DNA of 64,000 nucleotides. Source: UBA1413 sp964552955 (GTDB taxonomy: Bacteria; Bacteroidota; Bacteroidia; Bacteroidales; Prolixibacteraceae). Below, in pieces: positions 16,578-25,600 of this stretch; positions within the stretch are counted from its first letter, which is position 1; every line of letters starts with the position of its first letter. Where the stretch lies: positions 27,156 through 91,155 of the forward strand of contig CAZKIU010000010.1 of the NCBI GenBank assembly GCA_964552955.1, in the 5' to 3' direction. Below the pieces are notes generated by a model. That model worked only from the letters and a program-made list of their open reading frames with translations. It was not told the origin of the DNA and ran no database searches. Made by a program: the position numbers and the translations under genes.

Positions 16578-18599
16578 GTGAACAAGGAAGTGCGTATAAG
16601 ACGAATGCAGATCGTTCTGCTTCTGATGGCGGTCTTCTGTACCAGGTTGACCGCGCAGGTAACTCTACCCGGGAATGAGGATGCCCTAAGAGGGATTACT
16701 ACAGGAACTACCTCCGGGGAACGGGAAGCTGGAGGCAACCGACCTAATCCCTTCTTTGTGGAAAAGATAGCCGGCACAGAGTCGGCATCGGCATTAAAGC
16801 GGGCCGCATTCAGGGAGATGCAGCACTTTCAGGATTACGACCTGATCTACCAGCGGATGGAATGGGAGGCCGATCCTGCAGTCCGTTTTATCGCGGGAAA
16901 AATCACCTCCTGGTTCCGTTCCGCCGTCTCTGATATGAATACGCTATACTTCAGTCTTAAATTGAATATGACCGTGGATTCGGTAAAGGGGCGCGGGGGC
17001 CATCTGGGATTCTCCCGGAAGAATGACCAGTTGGAGATCTCTCTTCCGGAGCCCCTGGCGTTGGGCGTTACCGACTCGGTTTCGGTCTGGTACCGGGGCA
17101 TTCCTGCATCGACGGGCTTCGGGTCGTTTACCACCGCCCTCCATATGGGTGTTCCGGTGATGTGGACTTTGTCAGAACCGTACGGAGCCTATGAATGGTG
17201 GCCGTGCAAGCAGTCGCTGACCGATAAAATTGACTCCACCGATATTGTGGTCACTACCCCGGAAAGCTATAGGACTGCGGCCAATGGGTTGTTGGCCGGA
17301 GAATGGGTGAAGCAGGGGAAACGGACCATGTGGTGGAAACACCGCTATCCCATAGCCACCTACCTGGTGGCCTTCGCCGTCACTAATTACAGGGAGTATG
17401 CCGACACCCTGCATCTGGACGATGGAAGGAGCATGCCCGTTGTAAATTTCGTCTATCCCGAATCTCTGGATGCCTCGCGTACCAAATCACCGGCCACCCT
17501 GGAACTGATTACCCTTTATAACCGTCTCTTCGGAGAGTATCCCTTTGTCAGGGAGAAGTACGGCCATGCCCAATTCGGGTGGGGCGGGGGGATGGAACAC
17601 CAGACCATGAGCTTCATGGGCAATCTGGAGTTTGAGCTGGTCGCTCATGAATTGGCCCACTCCTGGTTTGGAAACAGTATCACCCTGGCCTCATGGCACG
17701 ACATCTGGCTGAATGAGGGATTCGCCACCTATGCGACCGGGCTGGCCTATGAACATCTTTTCGGGGGGAAGTATTGGAGGAGCTGGCTCTCTAATATTAT
17801 GGGGAACCGGTTACAGACCAGTGGATCGGTGTATGTCCCTGACACCACCAGTGTAAAACGGGTTTTCGATAGTAACCTCTCCTACAATAAGGGGGGAGCC
17901 CTGCTTCATATGCTTCGCTGGATCGTGGGCGATGCTGCTTTCTTTACCGCCATCAGGAATTATTATACTGATCCGGCGGTCCGGTATGGCTTTGCCTCCC
18001 ACCGGCAATGGGTCACTCATCTGGAAACGGCCTCAGGCCTCGATCTGAATGCGTTTTTCCAGGATTGGTATTATGGAGAGGGTTATCCTGTTTATTCGGC
18101 CACCTGGGAGCAGAAAACAGCCGACCGGCTGTGGATCACCCTCTCACAGCAGCCTACTCATTCCTCGGTCTCCTTTTTTGAGATGCCTGTACCTGTCAGA
18201 GTCTATAGTGCAGAGAACAGGGATTCTGCTGACTTCCGCCTTGACCATCGTACCAATGGCCAACTCTTTGACCTCCCGCTCTCCTTTAAGGCCGACAGGC
18301 TGGTCATCGATCCCGATTACAGGATCTATAGGCAGGTGGGGATGATCACTGGTTCATCCCTTACCTCCCTTTCTGATCGCTTAACGGTCTATCCTGTTCC
18401 TTTTTCCGGGGAGTTGAGGATTTCGCTGCCCCCCGGTGAAGTATGCCGACGGGTGATGATGACCGACCTGAGAGGAAGAGTGGTCTTTGAGGACCGGGAG
18501 GGCAGCCTTCTCCTGAATCCTGACCTTTCCCCGGGGCACTATCTGCTGCAGGTCATCACCCGGGAAAATAGTTATACTCGGAAAATTCTGAGAGAATAA
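16578..18599 (+). CDS. M1-family zinc metallopeptidase with T9SS C-terminal sorting domain
   Basis: 673-residue secreted aminopeptidase-like enzyme. Signal peptide (MQIVLLLMAVFCTRLTAQ), N-terminal sheet domain, then the gluzincin site: H357-E-L-A-H361 in HELAHSWFGN and the third ligand E380 in NEGFATY, 18 residues after the second His. The exopeptidase motif, usually GAMEN, reads GGGMEHQ, a change seen in members that may not act as classic aminopeptidases. The last 75 residues form a Por-type sorting domain (LTVYPVPFSGEL, TDLRGRVVFE, PGHYLLQVI, YTRKIL), so export by the T9SS encoded at 37-44 kb is expected. The frame opens with GTG at 16578; the ATG at 16605 gives a shorter signal peptide and is equally possible. 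Confidence 0.92.
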   Translation: MNKEVRIRRMQIVLLLMAVFCTRLTAQVTLPGNEDALRGITTGTTSGEREAGGNRPNPFFVEKIAGTESASALKRAAFREMQHFQDYDLIYQRMEWEADPAVRFIAGKITSWFRSAVSDMNTLYFSLKLNMTVDSVKGRGGHLGFSRKNDQLEISLPEPLALGVTDSVSVWYRGIPASTGFGSFTTALHMGVPVMWTLSEPYGAYEWWPCKQSLTDKIDSTDIVVTTPESYRTAANGLLAGEWVKQGKRTMWWKHRYPIATYLVAFAVTNYREYADTLHLDDGRSMPVVNFVYPESLDASRTKSPATLELITLYNRLFGEYPFVREKYGHAQFGWGGGMEHQTMSFMGNLEFELVAHELAHSWFGNSITLASWHDIWLNEGFATYATGLAYEHLFGGKYWRSWLSNIMGNRLQTSGSVYVPDTTSVKRVFDSNLSYNKGGALLHMLRWIVGDAAFFTAIRNYYTDPAVRYGFASHRQWVTHLETASGLDLNAFFQDWYYGEGYPVYSATWEQKTADRLWITLSQQPTHSSVSFFEMPVPVRVYSAENRDSADFRLDHRTNGQLFDLPLSFKADRLVIDPDYRIYRQVGMITGSSLTSLSDRLTVYPVPFSGELRISLPPGEVCRRVMMTDLRGRVVFEDREGSLLLNPDLSPGHYLLQVITRENSYTRKILRE

Positions 18600-18609
18600 C
18601 CCCCATATG

Positions 18610-18617
18610 TATATTTG
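18610..18617 (+). promoter_or_regulatory. Candidate -7 element (TATATTTG) for the YhbP-like flavoprotein gene
   Basis: Exact TAnnTTTG match 18 bases ahead of the ATG at 18636, giving a very short leader. It rules out the in-frame TTG at 18615 as a start if the promoter is real. Confidence 0.45.
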
Positions 18618-18635
18618 CGTTTTAAAGACCAATTT

Positions 18636-19070
18636 ATGTCATTGCCTGAAAAGAGGATCACCGATTTTATCAAAAAGCACCATGTGGTGAGTTTGGCCAC
18701 AGCCTCAGGAGATACCCCCTGGGTATGCCACTGTTTTTATGCCTACATGAAAGAGGAGAATTGGCTGGTGTTCACATCAGATGAGCAGACCCGTCATGTG
18801 AGGGAGGTGCTGGTCCATCCTGAGGTGGCCGGGGGGATCGTTCTGGAGACCAGTGTGGTGAGTAAAGTGCAGGGAATTCAGTTCAGTGGGGTGATGCGTC
18901 GTCCCACGGAAGAGGAGAAAGGGAGCGTTACCCGGGCTTACCTGACCCGATTCCCCTTTGCCGTTCTGATGAATGCCAGCCTGTGGATCGTGGAGATCTA
19001 TACCATTAAAATGACCGACAACCGTCTGGGCTTCGGCAAAAAGCTCTTTTGGGAAAGAGCGGAAGTGTAG
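18636..19070 (+). CDS. Pyridoxamine 5'-phosphate oxidase-like (YhbP-type) FMN-binding split-barrel protein
   Basis: 144-residue protein of the PNPOx-like split barrel group, closest in pattern to the UPF0306/YhbP family of unknown function. Conserved elements are the N-terminal helix KRITDFIKKHHVVSLATAS, the strand pair PWVCHCFYAYMKEENWLVFTSD with the phosphate-contacting TSDEQTRHVREV, and GIQFSGVM. A C-terminal strand (WIVEIYTIKMTDNRLGFGKK) matches the YhbP end. FMN binding is inferred from the fold. The ATG at 18636 is preferred to an in-frame TTG seven codons upstream. Confidence 0.85.
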   Translation: MSLPEKRITDFIKKHHVVSLATASGDTPWVCHCFYAYMKEENWLVFTSDEQTRHVREVLVHPEVAGGIVLETSVVSKVQGIQFSGVMRRPTEEEKGSVTRAYLTRFPFAVLMNASLWIVEIYTIKMTDNRLGFGKKLFWERAEV

Positions 19071-19263
19071 AGGGAGCCCTGACTGCCGGGCCAAAGGTCT
19101 GAGCAGCGAGAAGTGCTTATCTCCTGGATGAGAAGAACAGGGTGCTGGCAGCCTGGCCAGTTGTTAAGAACAGAGACCGGGTACCTGGATCGTTCAGGCA
19201 TGGCGAGTCCCGGCGTGGGATGCATGTTGTTTTCCCACTGATCCTGATGGGACGACTCTCATT

Positions 19264-19299
19264 AAAAAAAAGGCCACCCGGAACGGGCAGCCTTTTTTT
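19264..19299 (-). terminator. Bidirectional terminator between the converging YhbP-like gene and susCD
   Basis: Hairpin aggcCACCCGgaacGGGCAgcct with a two-base internal mismatch, flanked by eight A on one side and seven T on the other, so it can stop transcripts from both strands. It lies 46 bases past the SusD stop. Confidence 0.8.
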
Positions 19300-19345
19300 G
19301 AGTTTCGTGAAGGGCTGGGTTTTACCTTCAGATGGTGGAAGCGGA

Positions 19346-20779
19346 TTACTTTTCGGCTCCTCCGGCCCACCATAACTTGTCGGTGAAGACGTTGACCTTC
19401 GGGATATTGGCCGAGTTGGAGGATTGCTCACTGGTAGGATAGGGGAATCGCCAGACGAACCCCACGGTAGTGTTGTTGGGATTATTGAGGGTAATAAATC
19501 CCGGGACCCTCCGATAGTCGTTATAAGCTTCGGTCGCTTCGAATTCGTAGGCTCCGATGTATTTCTGGAGGAGGATCTCATTGAGTTCATTGCCGGGGGT
19601 CAGTTTGCGGGCGACGCTTCCGTTGTAGTAGGTGGTTCCCTGGGCAGCCGTCAGGCCATGGAAGACAAAATTGGCCTCCACGGCGGCTTTGAGGTCGTCT
19701 TTCCAGGTGGCATCCCCTTTTCTGAATTTGGCTTCAGCTACGATGAACTTCAGCTCATGGAAAGTCATGATGGGCGTTGGAGCCACTTTCCCATCGGCAG
19801 TAATTTTAGAGTTGGAATAAACGCCACCCTGGGTCTGCTGGGATCCCCCGTTGGGTGCCGGCTTATATTCCCCGCCGATTTTAGTGAAGTAGGCCGCCAT
19901 GCGAAGCGTATCATGGCGCTCCAACATCAGATTGTAGAGGGTGGTTCCGACGGACAGGTGGGCCCGGTCACTCAGGAACTGGAACCAGGGATTTTCACCG
20001 GTCGCCGTGTTTTCATAAGAAGAAAACAGCATCCCATCGGCTGCACTGGCAAAACCCTTGGAGGCAGCATCCAGTGCTTTTGTGGCGGCATTGGCGTCTA
20101 CATTGGTTAGCCGCAGAGAATACCTGGCTTTCAGTGAATAGGCTGCTTTGGTCCACTTGTCCTTGCTCCCCTTGTAGATGTAATCCCCGACCGAAGAGAT
20201 GTTGGTGGCTTCACCGAAATTCTTGATGGCATCGTCGAGGAGTTTGAAGATCTCAGGGTAAATGGTAGACTGCTTGTCGTACTTGGGTTGCAGGTTCTCT
20301 GCTCCTTTGAGGGCTTCGCTCCAGGGGATCTCCCCCCACATGTCGGTAAGGGTCGCCAGATTATATGCCATCAGGGTCTGAGCGATCCCGCGCGCAAACT
20401 TATTGTCCTTTTCGTTGCCTGTGGCGGGGTCGGTTTTCTTCAGCACGTCGTTGCAGACCATCAGACAGTCATAAATGCTGTTCCAGTTGTTGTTGAACAG
20501 CGTACCTACCGTTTGTCCCGTTCTTTTGTCGGCATCATAGGACTGGGCCCAGCTTCCGGCGCTGTGTTCAATATAAACCGTTGCATACCAGGCAATATCG
20601 GTTCCGGCGGTCTCAAAGCCCGAAACCACTTCGATAGAAGGGATGATGCTTTGTGCTCCCATCTCCAGCGCCTGGTTCCGTTCCTTGTTGATTTCATCCA
20701 TCTTATCCTCACTGCAAGCAAAGAGAAAAAATGGGAATATGGCCAACCATACTATTTTAACAGACTTCATAATTCTCAT
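19346..20779 (-). CDS. SusD/RagB-like nutrient-binding outer membrane lipoprotein
   Basis: 477-residue glycan- or peptide-binding lid protein that pairs with the SusC channel. The lipoprotein signal ends in FFLFACSED with Cys-22 (start 20779) as the lipidated residue; the ATG at 20770 is an alternative start. The helical TPR-like core shows the SusD-like pattern (TLMAYNLATLTDMWGEIPWSEA, YKGSKDKWTKAAYSLKARYSL, LQKYIGAYEFEATEAYNDYRR) that places it in the SusD-like_2 branch. It starts 11 bp after the susC stop, so the two are co-transcribed and end at a terminator at 19264-19299. No glycoside hydrolase follows, so the ligand is unknown. Confidence 0.93.
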   Translation of the reverse strand: MRIMKSVKIVWLAIFPFFLFACSEDKMDEINKERNQALEMGAQSIIPSIEVVSGFETAGTDIAWYATVYIEHSAGSWAQSYDADKRTGQTVGTLFNNNWNSIYDCLMVCNDVLKKTDPATGNEKDNKFARGIAQTLMAYNLATLTDMWGEIPWSEALKGAENLQPKYDKQSTIYPEIFKLLDDAIKNFGEATNISSVGDYIYKGSKDKWTKAAYSLKARYSLRLTNVDANAATKALDAASKGFASAADGMLFSSYENTATGENPWFQFLSDRAHLSVGTTLYNLMLERHDTLRMAAYFTKIGGEYKPAPNGGSQQTQGGVYSNSKITADGKVAPTPIMTFHELKFIVAEAKFRKGDATWKDDLKAAVEANFVFHGLTAAQGTTYYNGSVARKLTPGNELNEILLQKYIGAYEFEATEAYNDYRRVPGFITLNNPNNTTVGFVWRFPYPTSEQSSNSANIPKVNVFTDKLWWAGGAEK

Positions 20780-20789
20780 TTTTTAGTGA

Positions 20790-23700
20790 TTAAAAGGTAA
20801 GGTTCAAAGTCACCCCATAGGAAGTGGTCTGGGGCAGTGACATGTATTCAAATCCCATCTGTCCGTTCCCCATCCCCTGAGAGGATTCAGGATCGACATT
20901 CGGGAGGGTGGTCCAAAGGAGGAAATTCCGGCCGATCAGGCTCAGGGAGGCTCTTTGCATTTTCACGGGAGTCAGTAATTTCTTGGGCAGGTCGATGGTG
21001 AGGGCGACTTCCCTGAGTTTCACGTAGGACGTTTCATATACGGCCATTTCATCGATTGAGGAATAAGATCCGGTGTAGAAATCCTGCCAGGCATCGGGAT
21101 CATCTTTGCCGCCCCTGACGATGTTATTAGGCGATCCATCGGACAGAACCCCTTTCCCTTTGGCATTTTCGGTGTCGCCATAGGAAAAGGTTCCCTCCCT
21201 GTCTTCAGTGAATTGGGCAGAACCGTACAAGCCGATCAACCGGTTGGTTCCAGAATAGATATCCCCGCCCTGTTTCCAGTCGAACTGGGCACTGAGGGTG
21301 ACGAATTTATACCTGATATTGGTATTGGCTCCTACGATGAAGTCGGGGGAGACATCTCCGATTTTGCCGTCGGTTCCGTTTTCCGTCGGGAAGCCATAGT
21401 TCCAGGCGTCGGGGTCATCTTCGATCACAACGTTTCCCTTGTCGTCTCTTTCGAGCTGCCATCCATAAATGGTCGGATAGGTCTGACCGGCATAGGCCCG
21501 CACATTGGGGGTCACATACCCCGCCAGGTGGACACTTTCGATGCCTTCCGCCAGGGAAATGACCTTATTGACCACCCGGGTGAAGTTGGCGTTGATATTC
21601 CATTCAAAGTCCTTGTATTGCAATGGGATGAGATTGAGTACCACCTCGTGTGCAATGGAATTCATTTCACCGGCGTTGGTCACGAAAGAAGAATAACCTG
21701 TGGATCCAGCCATGGGAACGGCAAAGATCTGGTCGGTGGCCGTCTGATCAGAGTAAGTGTAGTCGATGCCGAGGCGGTTCCTGAGAAATTTGAGTTCGAT
21801 CCCTGCTTCCCAGTTGGTCGTGTTCTGTGGTTTCAGTTCCGGGTCATAAAGGGTGGAGTTGGGGCGGAACCCCGAAACGCCCCCCAGGGGGAAGGCTATG
21901 CCATCATTCAGGAAGCCGCTGCCAGCCCCTCCCATCACATAGTAAAGCTCGTTATAGGTCCCTGCCTGCCCCACCTGAGCAAAACTTCCTCTCAGTTTGC
22001 CGAAAGAGAGCACCGCGTTCTCCTTCAATGCCGGAAGTTCAGTAAAGACAAAACCCAAAGAAACAGAAGGATAGAAGAAGGAGCGGGCGCCGCGGGGCAT
22101 GCTGGAGACGATGTCGTAACGGCCTGTGGCGTTGAAAAACAACATGCCTTTATAGTCCAGGGAGAGGTCACCATATGTCCCGATCTGCCTGGATCTTCCT
22201 TTGGATTCATCGGCGGTCTGCTTGGTGGTATTGGACATGTTGTTCCAGCCGGGAACGGTAAAACCGGTCCCCGTCATGGTCCAGGACCTACCGGTGTAGT
22301 CGTTGAAGTCATTTCCAAGGTTAAGGATAGCCTTCAAATCAGGGGTAATTGCCTTGGTGAAGGTGATGTTGAGCAGGGAATTAAAATCCCGGCGGTTGAA
22401 CCCATAGTTGTTAATGGAACCCCCTGTGGGGGCCACATAGGCGAAGGTGGGTCTGGCGGGAGTCGTATATTGGGCGGCTGTGGGCAGCAACTGACCGGTA
22501 GCCGCACTCCCTGCCTGGTAGATGTCCTCATTGTCGGTGGCGTAAGTGTCGACGCCGATCTGGTATTTTACCGTGACCCAACTGGCGGGGGTGAATTCCA
22601 GGTAGGTATTCCCGAAGAAACGGCGGGTGGTTTCGGCGAACAGGTTGTTTTCGGCAGCCCACCTCATGTTCTCCCCAAAGGAACCACGGCGCCAGCTGAT
22701 CTGGCGGTATTTACCGAGCGGGCCTTCCATATAAAAGGGTGTACCCATCAAATCATAGGAGGGGGGAGCCCCGAAAACACTGGGCAGGTTACTGGAGTTA
22801 CCCGAAGGGAGTTTCTTAAGTCTTACATCGGAGAAATTGCCTGAAAAACCAGCCTTGAAGAATCGCCCCAGGGAGGTGGTGGCATTCAGTTTGGCCGTGT
22901 ACCTGTTCATACCGGTATTGGGGACTACCCCCGACTGGTCGGTGGAACTCAGCCCAATCAGATAGCTGGCGTTGGCCGTCGAGTTGCTGATGTTCACCCC
23001 GTTATACCATGACGAACCCGTATCGAAGAAGTTTTTTGCATTATTGAAGGCTTCGGGCTTCACCCATTTGGCTTTGTAGGGATCCCACCACAATCCGCTC
23101 TGTCCCTGGCTGTTGCCTCCATACGTGGTATTCGCCGGCAGATCGGTGATCTTAGGCCCCCAGCTATAGGAGTTGGCAGGGGTAAAGGAGCCATAGCTCC
23201 CCTGGGCATAAGTCATCTGCACATCGGGGTACCTGGCGATCACATCGGCAGTATAAGAGGAGGTGATGTTAACCGTAGGATTGCCCTTGGCGGTATTCTT
23301 GCCGCTTTTGGTCGTAATGACGATCACCCCGTTGGAGGCCCTTAATCCATAAAGGGCTGCTGCGGCCTGCCCTTTCAGTACGTTGACCGATTCAATATCG
23401 TTGGGGTCCAGGTCCAGGGCACGGGCCGAATAGTAAGAACCCGTCACATCCTGCCCATAGTCGGGATTACTGGCAATGGGCATCCCGTCCACGACATAGA
23501 GGGGCTGGTTGTTGCCGCTGAATGAACGGGCCCCGCGGATCAACACCGTGGCAGGGGCTCCAGGCATCCCCGAAGACTGCCTGACCTCCACCCCGGCAAT
23601 CTTCCCCGAAAGAGAGGTCAGCAGATTGGGATTGTTCGCCCGGGCGACCTCCTCTGAAGAAATATCCTGGGAGGCATACCCCAGCGCTTTCTTCTGTCGG

Positions 23701-24038
23701 GTAATCCCCAAAGCGGTTACCACGACTTCATCGACTCCGATCACATCCAGCTCCAAAACCACATTGATCTGTGACCGCGTTTCAATGGCTGCTTCATGGG
23801 TGCGATAACCCACAAAACTGTACATCAAAGCCTGCGCATTCTGGGGAACCTGCAGAGAATAGTTGCCATCCATATTGGTAACCGTTCCCAGGGTGGTCCC
23901 CTTCACAACGACCGATACTCCGGGAAGTGGTGATCCATCATCAGAGGAAGTCACCTTTCCGGAGACTACCCTCTGTGCTTGAACTCCCATCATTCCTGCG
24001 AAAAAGAGTATCGCAAAAATACATACCATCTTTTTCAT
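20790..24038 (-). CDS. SusC/RagA-family TonB-dependent outer membrane transporter
   Basis: 1082-residue TonB-dependent beta-barrel that imports the ligand caught by its SusD partner. Signal peptide (MKKMVCIFAILFFAGMMGVQAQ), then a carboxypeptidase-regulatory-like domain (SGKVTSSDDGSPLPGVSVVVKG), the TonB-box/plug region (VDEVVVTALG, PLYVVDGMPI, IRGARSFSG, AAALYGLRASNGVIVITTK) and a long barrel ending in aromatic Phe (GVTLNLTF). It is full length. susD follows after 11 bp. A 5' leader of about 115 nt with a 7-bp inverted repeat precedes it. There is no adjacent sigma/anti-sigma pair, and the signalling (STN) domain is absent, so it is not of the ECF-trans-signalling kind. Confidence 0.95.
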   Translation of the reverse strand: MKKMVCIFAILFFAGMMGVQAQRVVSGKVTSSDDGSPLPGVSVVVKGTTLGTVTNMDGNYSLQVPQNAQALMYSFVGYRTHEAAIETRSQINVVLELDVIGVDEVVVTALGITRQKKALGYASQDISSEEVARANNPNLLTSLSGKIAGVEVRQSSGMPGAPATVLIRGARSFSGNNQPLYVVDGMPIASNPDYGQDVTGSYYSARALDLDPNDIESVNVLKGQAAAALYGLRASNGVIVITTKSGKNTAKGNPTVNITSSYTADVIARYPDVQMTYAQGSYGSFTPANSYSWGPKITDLPANTTYGGNSQGQSGLWWDPYKAKWVKPEAFNNAKNFFDTGSSWYNGVNISNSTANASYLIGLSSTDQSGVVPNTGMNRYTAKLNATTSLGRFFKAGFSGNFSDVRLKKLPSGNSSNLPSVFGAPPSYDLMGTPFYMEGPLGKYRQISWRRGSFGENMRWAAENNLFAETTRRFFGNTYLEFTPASWVTVKYQIGVDTYATDNEDIYQAGSAATGQLLPTAAQYTTPARPTFAYVAPTGGSINNYGFNRRDFNSLLNITFTKAITPDLKAILNLGNDFNDYTGRSWTMTGTGFTVPGWNNMSNTTKQTADESKGRSRQIGTYGDLSLDYKGMLFFNATGRYDIVSSMPRGARSFFYPSVSLGFVFTELPALKENAVLSFGKLRGSFAQVGQAGTYNELYYVMGGAGSGFLNDGIAFPLGGVSGFRPNSTLYDPELKPQNTTNWEAGIELKFLRNRLGIDYTYSDQTATDQIFAVPMAGSTGYSSFVTNAGEMNSIAHEVVLNLIPLQYKDFEWNINANFTRVVNKVISLAEGIESVHLAGYVTPNVRAYAGQTYPTIYGWQLERDDKGNVVIEDDPDAWNYGFPTENGTDGKIGDVSPDFIVGANTNIRYKFVTLSAQFDWKQGGDIYSGTNRLIGLYGSAQFTEDREGTFSYGDTENAKGKGVLSDGSPNNIVRGGKDDPDAWQDFYTGSYSSIDEMAVYETSYVKLREVALTIDLPKKLLTPVKMQRASLSLIGRNFLLWTTLPNVDPESSQGMGNGQMGFEYMSLPQTTSYGVTLNLTF

Positions 24039-24107
24039 AGAAACAGATTTAAATTAGAAATTAAACAAACAGAAAATCCCTTAATACTATTGGTTCAGCC
24101 TATCCTA

Positions 24108-24128
24108 GTCAAGGTGGGTATCCTTGAC
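24108..24128 (-). promoter_or_regulatory. Inverted repeat in the susC leader
   Basis: GTCAAGG-N7-CCTTGAC, perfect 7-bp arms, lying 70-90 bases ahead of the susC start and downstream of a TATATTTG element. It can be an operator or an RNA hairpin. No T run follows it on the minus strand, so it is not a simple terminator. Confidence 0.45.
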
Positions 24129-24152
24129 AGTAAGATTTTTAAGATACAATAA

Positions 24153-24160
24153 CAAATATA
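24153..24160 (-). promoter_or_regulatory. Candidate -7 element (TATATTTG) for susCD
   Basis: Exact TAnnTTTG match on the minus strand, about 115 bases ahead of the susC ATG, in an AT-rich stretch. Confidence 0.45.
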
Positions 24161-24256
24161 ACATTTAGAACAAATGCGTAAAATTTTATTGTTTAGTAGG
24201 ATAAATTATTTTTTGATAAGGATAGAGGGGGGATAATGGCATGAGATGACAGCAGC

Positions 24257-24356
24257 AGAGGGAGTAATAATGGAAAGGATGACCACTGGAGAGGGGGTAA
24301 TAATAGAATGGGATGACCCCGGTGAGGGCCTAACAATGGAATGGGATGACTACGGG
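24257..24356. repeat. Three imperfect tandem copies of a 33-34 bp unit
   Basis: Copies at 24257-24289, 24290-24323 and 24324-24356 share the core gaggg-n-taataatggaa-n-ggatgac (positions vary by a few bases). They lie between the ROK kinase stop and the susC promoter. The rest of the 24039-24570 gap holds the susC leader on its left and, from 24357 to 24570, G-rich sequence in which I see nothing recognisable. Confidence 0.7.
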
Positions 24357-24570
24357 AGACCTTGGCCCGGCTGGCGGCCTGGAAGCCCATATCCGCCCAT
24401 GGCCGGGGTGGGGGTCAGCGAGAAGGGATATGGCAGCACCCTTGCCACAGGAAGGCACCCCACAATGGATTAGGGCATATGGATTGAGGGTTACAGGCCG
24501 GGTTGGACGACCAGCAGAAGGGAGGCCTCAGAGGGCCACTGGAGGCTGGGAATCAATAATGGGGCAAGGG

Positions 24571-25413
24571 TTAGGCTTGGATATCAAGGAGGAGGGAGGC
24601 GGCGCCCAGGATCCCCATATTTTCTTCTTCGGAGTGTTCGATGACCAGCTGGTTGTAAAGCCGGTGGTAAGGGAAGTTCTCTTCGAGGAATTCATTCATG
24701 GTGTCGCCGAAGAACTTGAATCCCTTGCTGACGGAACCGCCGAAGATGATGGCTTCGGGGGCCAGGGCGAAGAGAATATTGGCTACGGCGCGGCCGATAT
24801 GTTTTCCCAGTTCTTCAAAGAGCCGCAAGGCCACGGGGTCGCCGATAGAGGCCCTCTTGAAGAGGAGTTTGCCGTCAATGCCCTTGTCGCGGAAGAACTG
24901 CCCGCTGGCGAAGGTTTCAATCGTTTTGTCGCGGTAATAGATATTCCCGAATTCACCGGCCCCGCAAAGCCGGCCGGGGTAGAGGTGGTGGTTGATGATG
25001 ATCCCGGCTCCCATGCCGGTCCCAATGATCAGCCCCACAAAGTTGGCATAGGGCTTTCCTTTGCCATAGTATTTCTCTCCCAGGGCAAAACAGTTGGCAT
25101 CGTTGTTGACGTAAACCTTTTTGTTGAAATATTCCGAAACCAGTTCTGCCAGGGGAACGGCTTCCCAGCTGGGAATATTGGCCACATCCAGAACAATGTT
25201 CTCCTGCAAATCAACCAGCCCGGGCACTCCGATGCCTATCCCGGCCACTGCAGGATCAAAAACCTCATCAATCACCTGGTAAAGTGCCTGGACTACCTCA
25301 TACTGAGGCCGGTCCCAGGGAGTTGCGATGGTCGATTCCCTGATAATCTTACCCTCCTCTACCAGTCCTGCACTTATTTTAGTGCCGCCAACATCGACTC
25401 CGACGATCTTCAT
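24571..25413 (-). CDS. ROK family sugar kinase (amino-sugar or hexose kinase)
   Basis: 280-residue ROK kinase. The phosphate loop VGVDVGGTKISAG opens the protein, the catalytic Asp lies in NNDANCFALGEKYYG, and the ATP loop is GLIIGTGMGAGIII. The family's zinc motif CxCGxxGCxE is absent: the region reads CGAGEFGNIYYRDKTIE. The start at 25413 (MKIVGVDVGG) is where the fold begins; an ATG nine codons upstream is less likely. Its position next to a glucosamine-6-phosphate deaminase-like gene and a NagC-type regulator suggests N-acetylglucosamine, N-acetylmannosamine or glucosamine as substrate, which is inference. Confidence 0.88.
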   Translation of the reverse strand: MKIVGVDVGGTKISAGLVEEGKIIRESTIATPWDRPQYEVVQALYQVIDEVFDPAVAGIGIGVPGLVDLQENIVLDVANIPSWEAVPLAELVSEYFNKKVYVNNDANCFALGEKYYGKGKPYANFVGLIIGTGMGAGIIINHHLYPGRLCGAGEFGNIYYRDKTIETFASGQFFRDKGIDGKLLFKRASIGDPVALRLFEELGKHIGRAVANILFALAPEAIIFGGSVSKGFKFFGDTMNEFLEENFPYHRLYNQLVIEHSEEENMGILGAASLLLDIQA

Positions 25414-25437
25414 ACAAGGATTTTGGTTTATTGCATC

Positions 25438-25445
25438 CAAAATTA
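25438..25445 (-). promoter_or_regulatory. Candidate -7 element (TAATTTTG) for the ROK kinase gene
   Basis: Fits TAnnTTTG on the minus strand, 25 bases ahead of the start at 25413. It suggests the kinase has its own promoter despite lying downstream of the NagB-like gene. Confidence 0.38.
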
Positions 25446-25600
25446 ATCAAAAAATAGTTATCCGGAACCGTTGAGGGAGGATGAATCTCACGTCCGGCAT
25501 CTTCTTCCATCCTTTCCTTGAATGCCAGGATCTTGCATGCGGCTTCCCTTCACCCCAGCCTGTGCCCCCGCCTTTGTCCTGACGGGGCCCGGCGAAGGCT

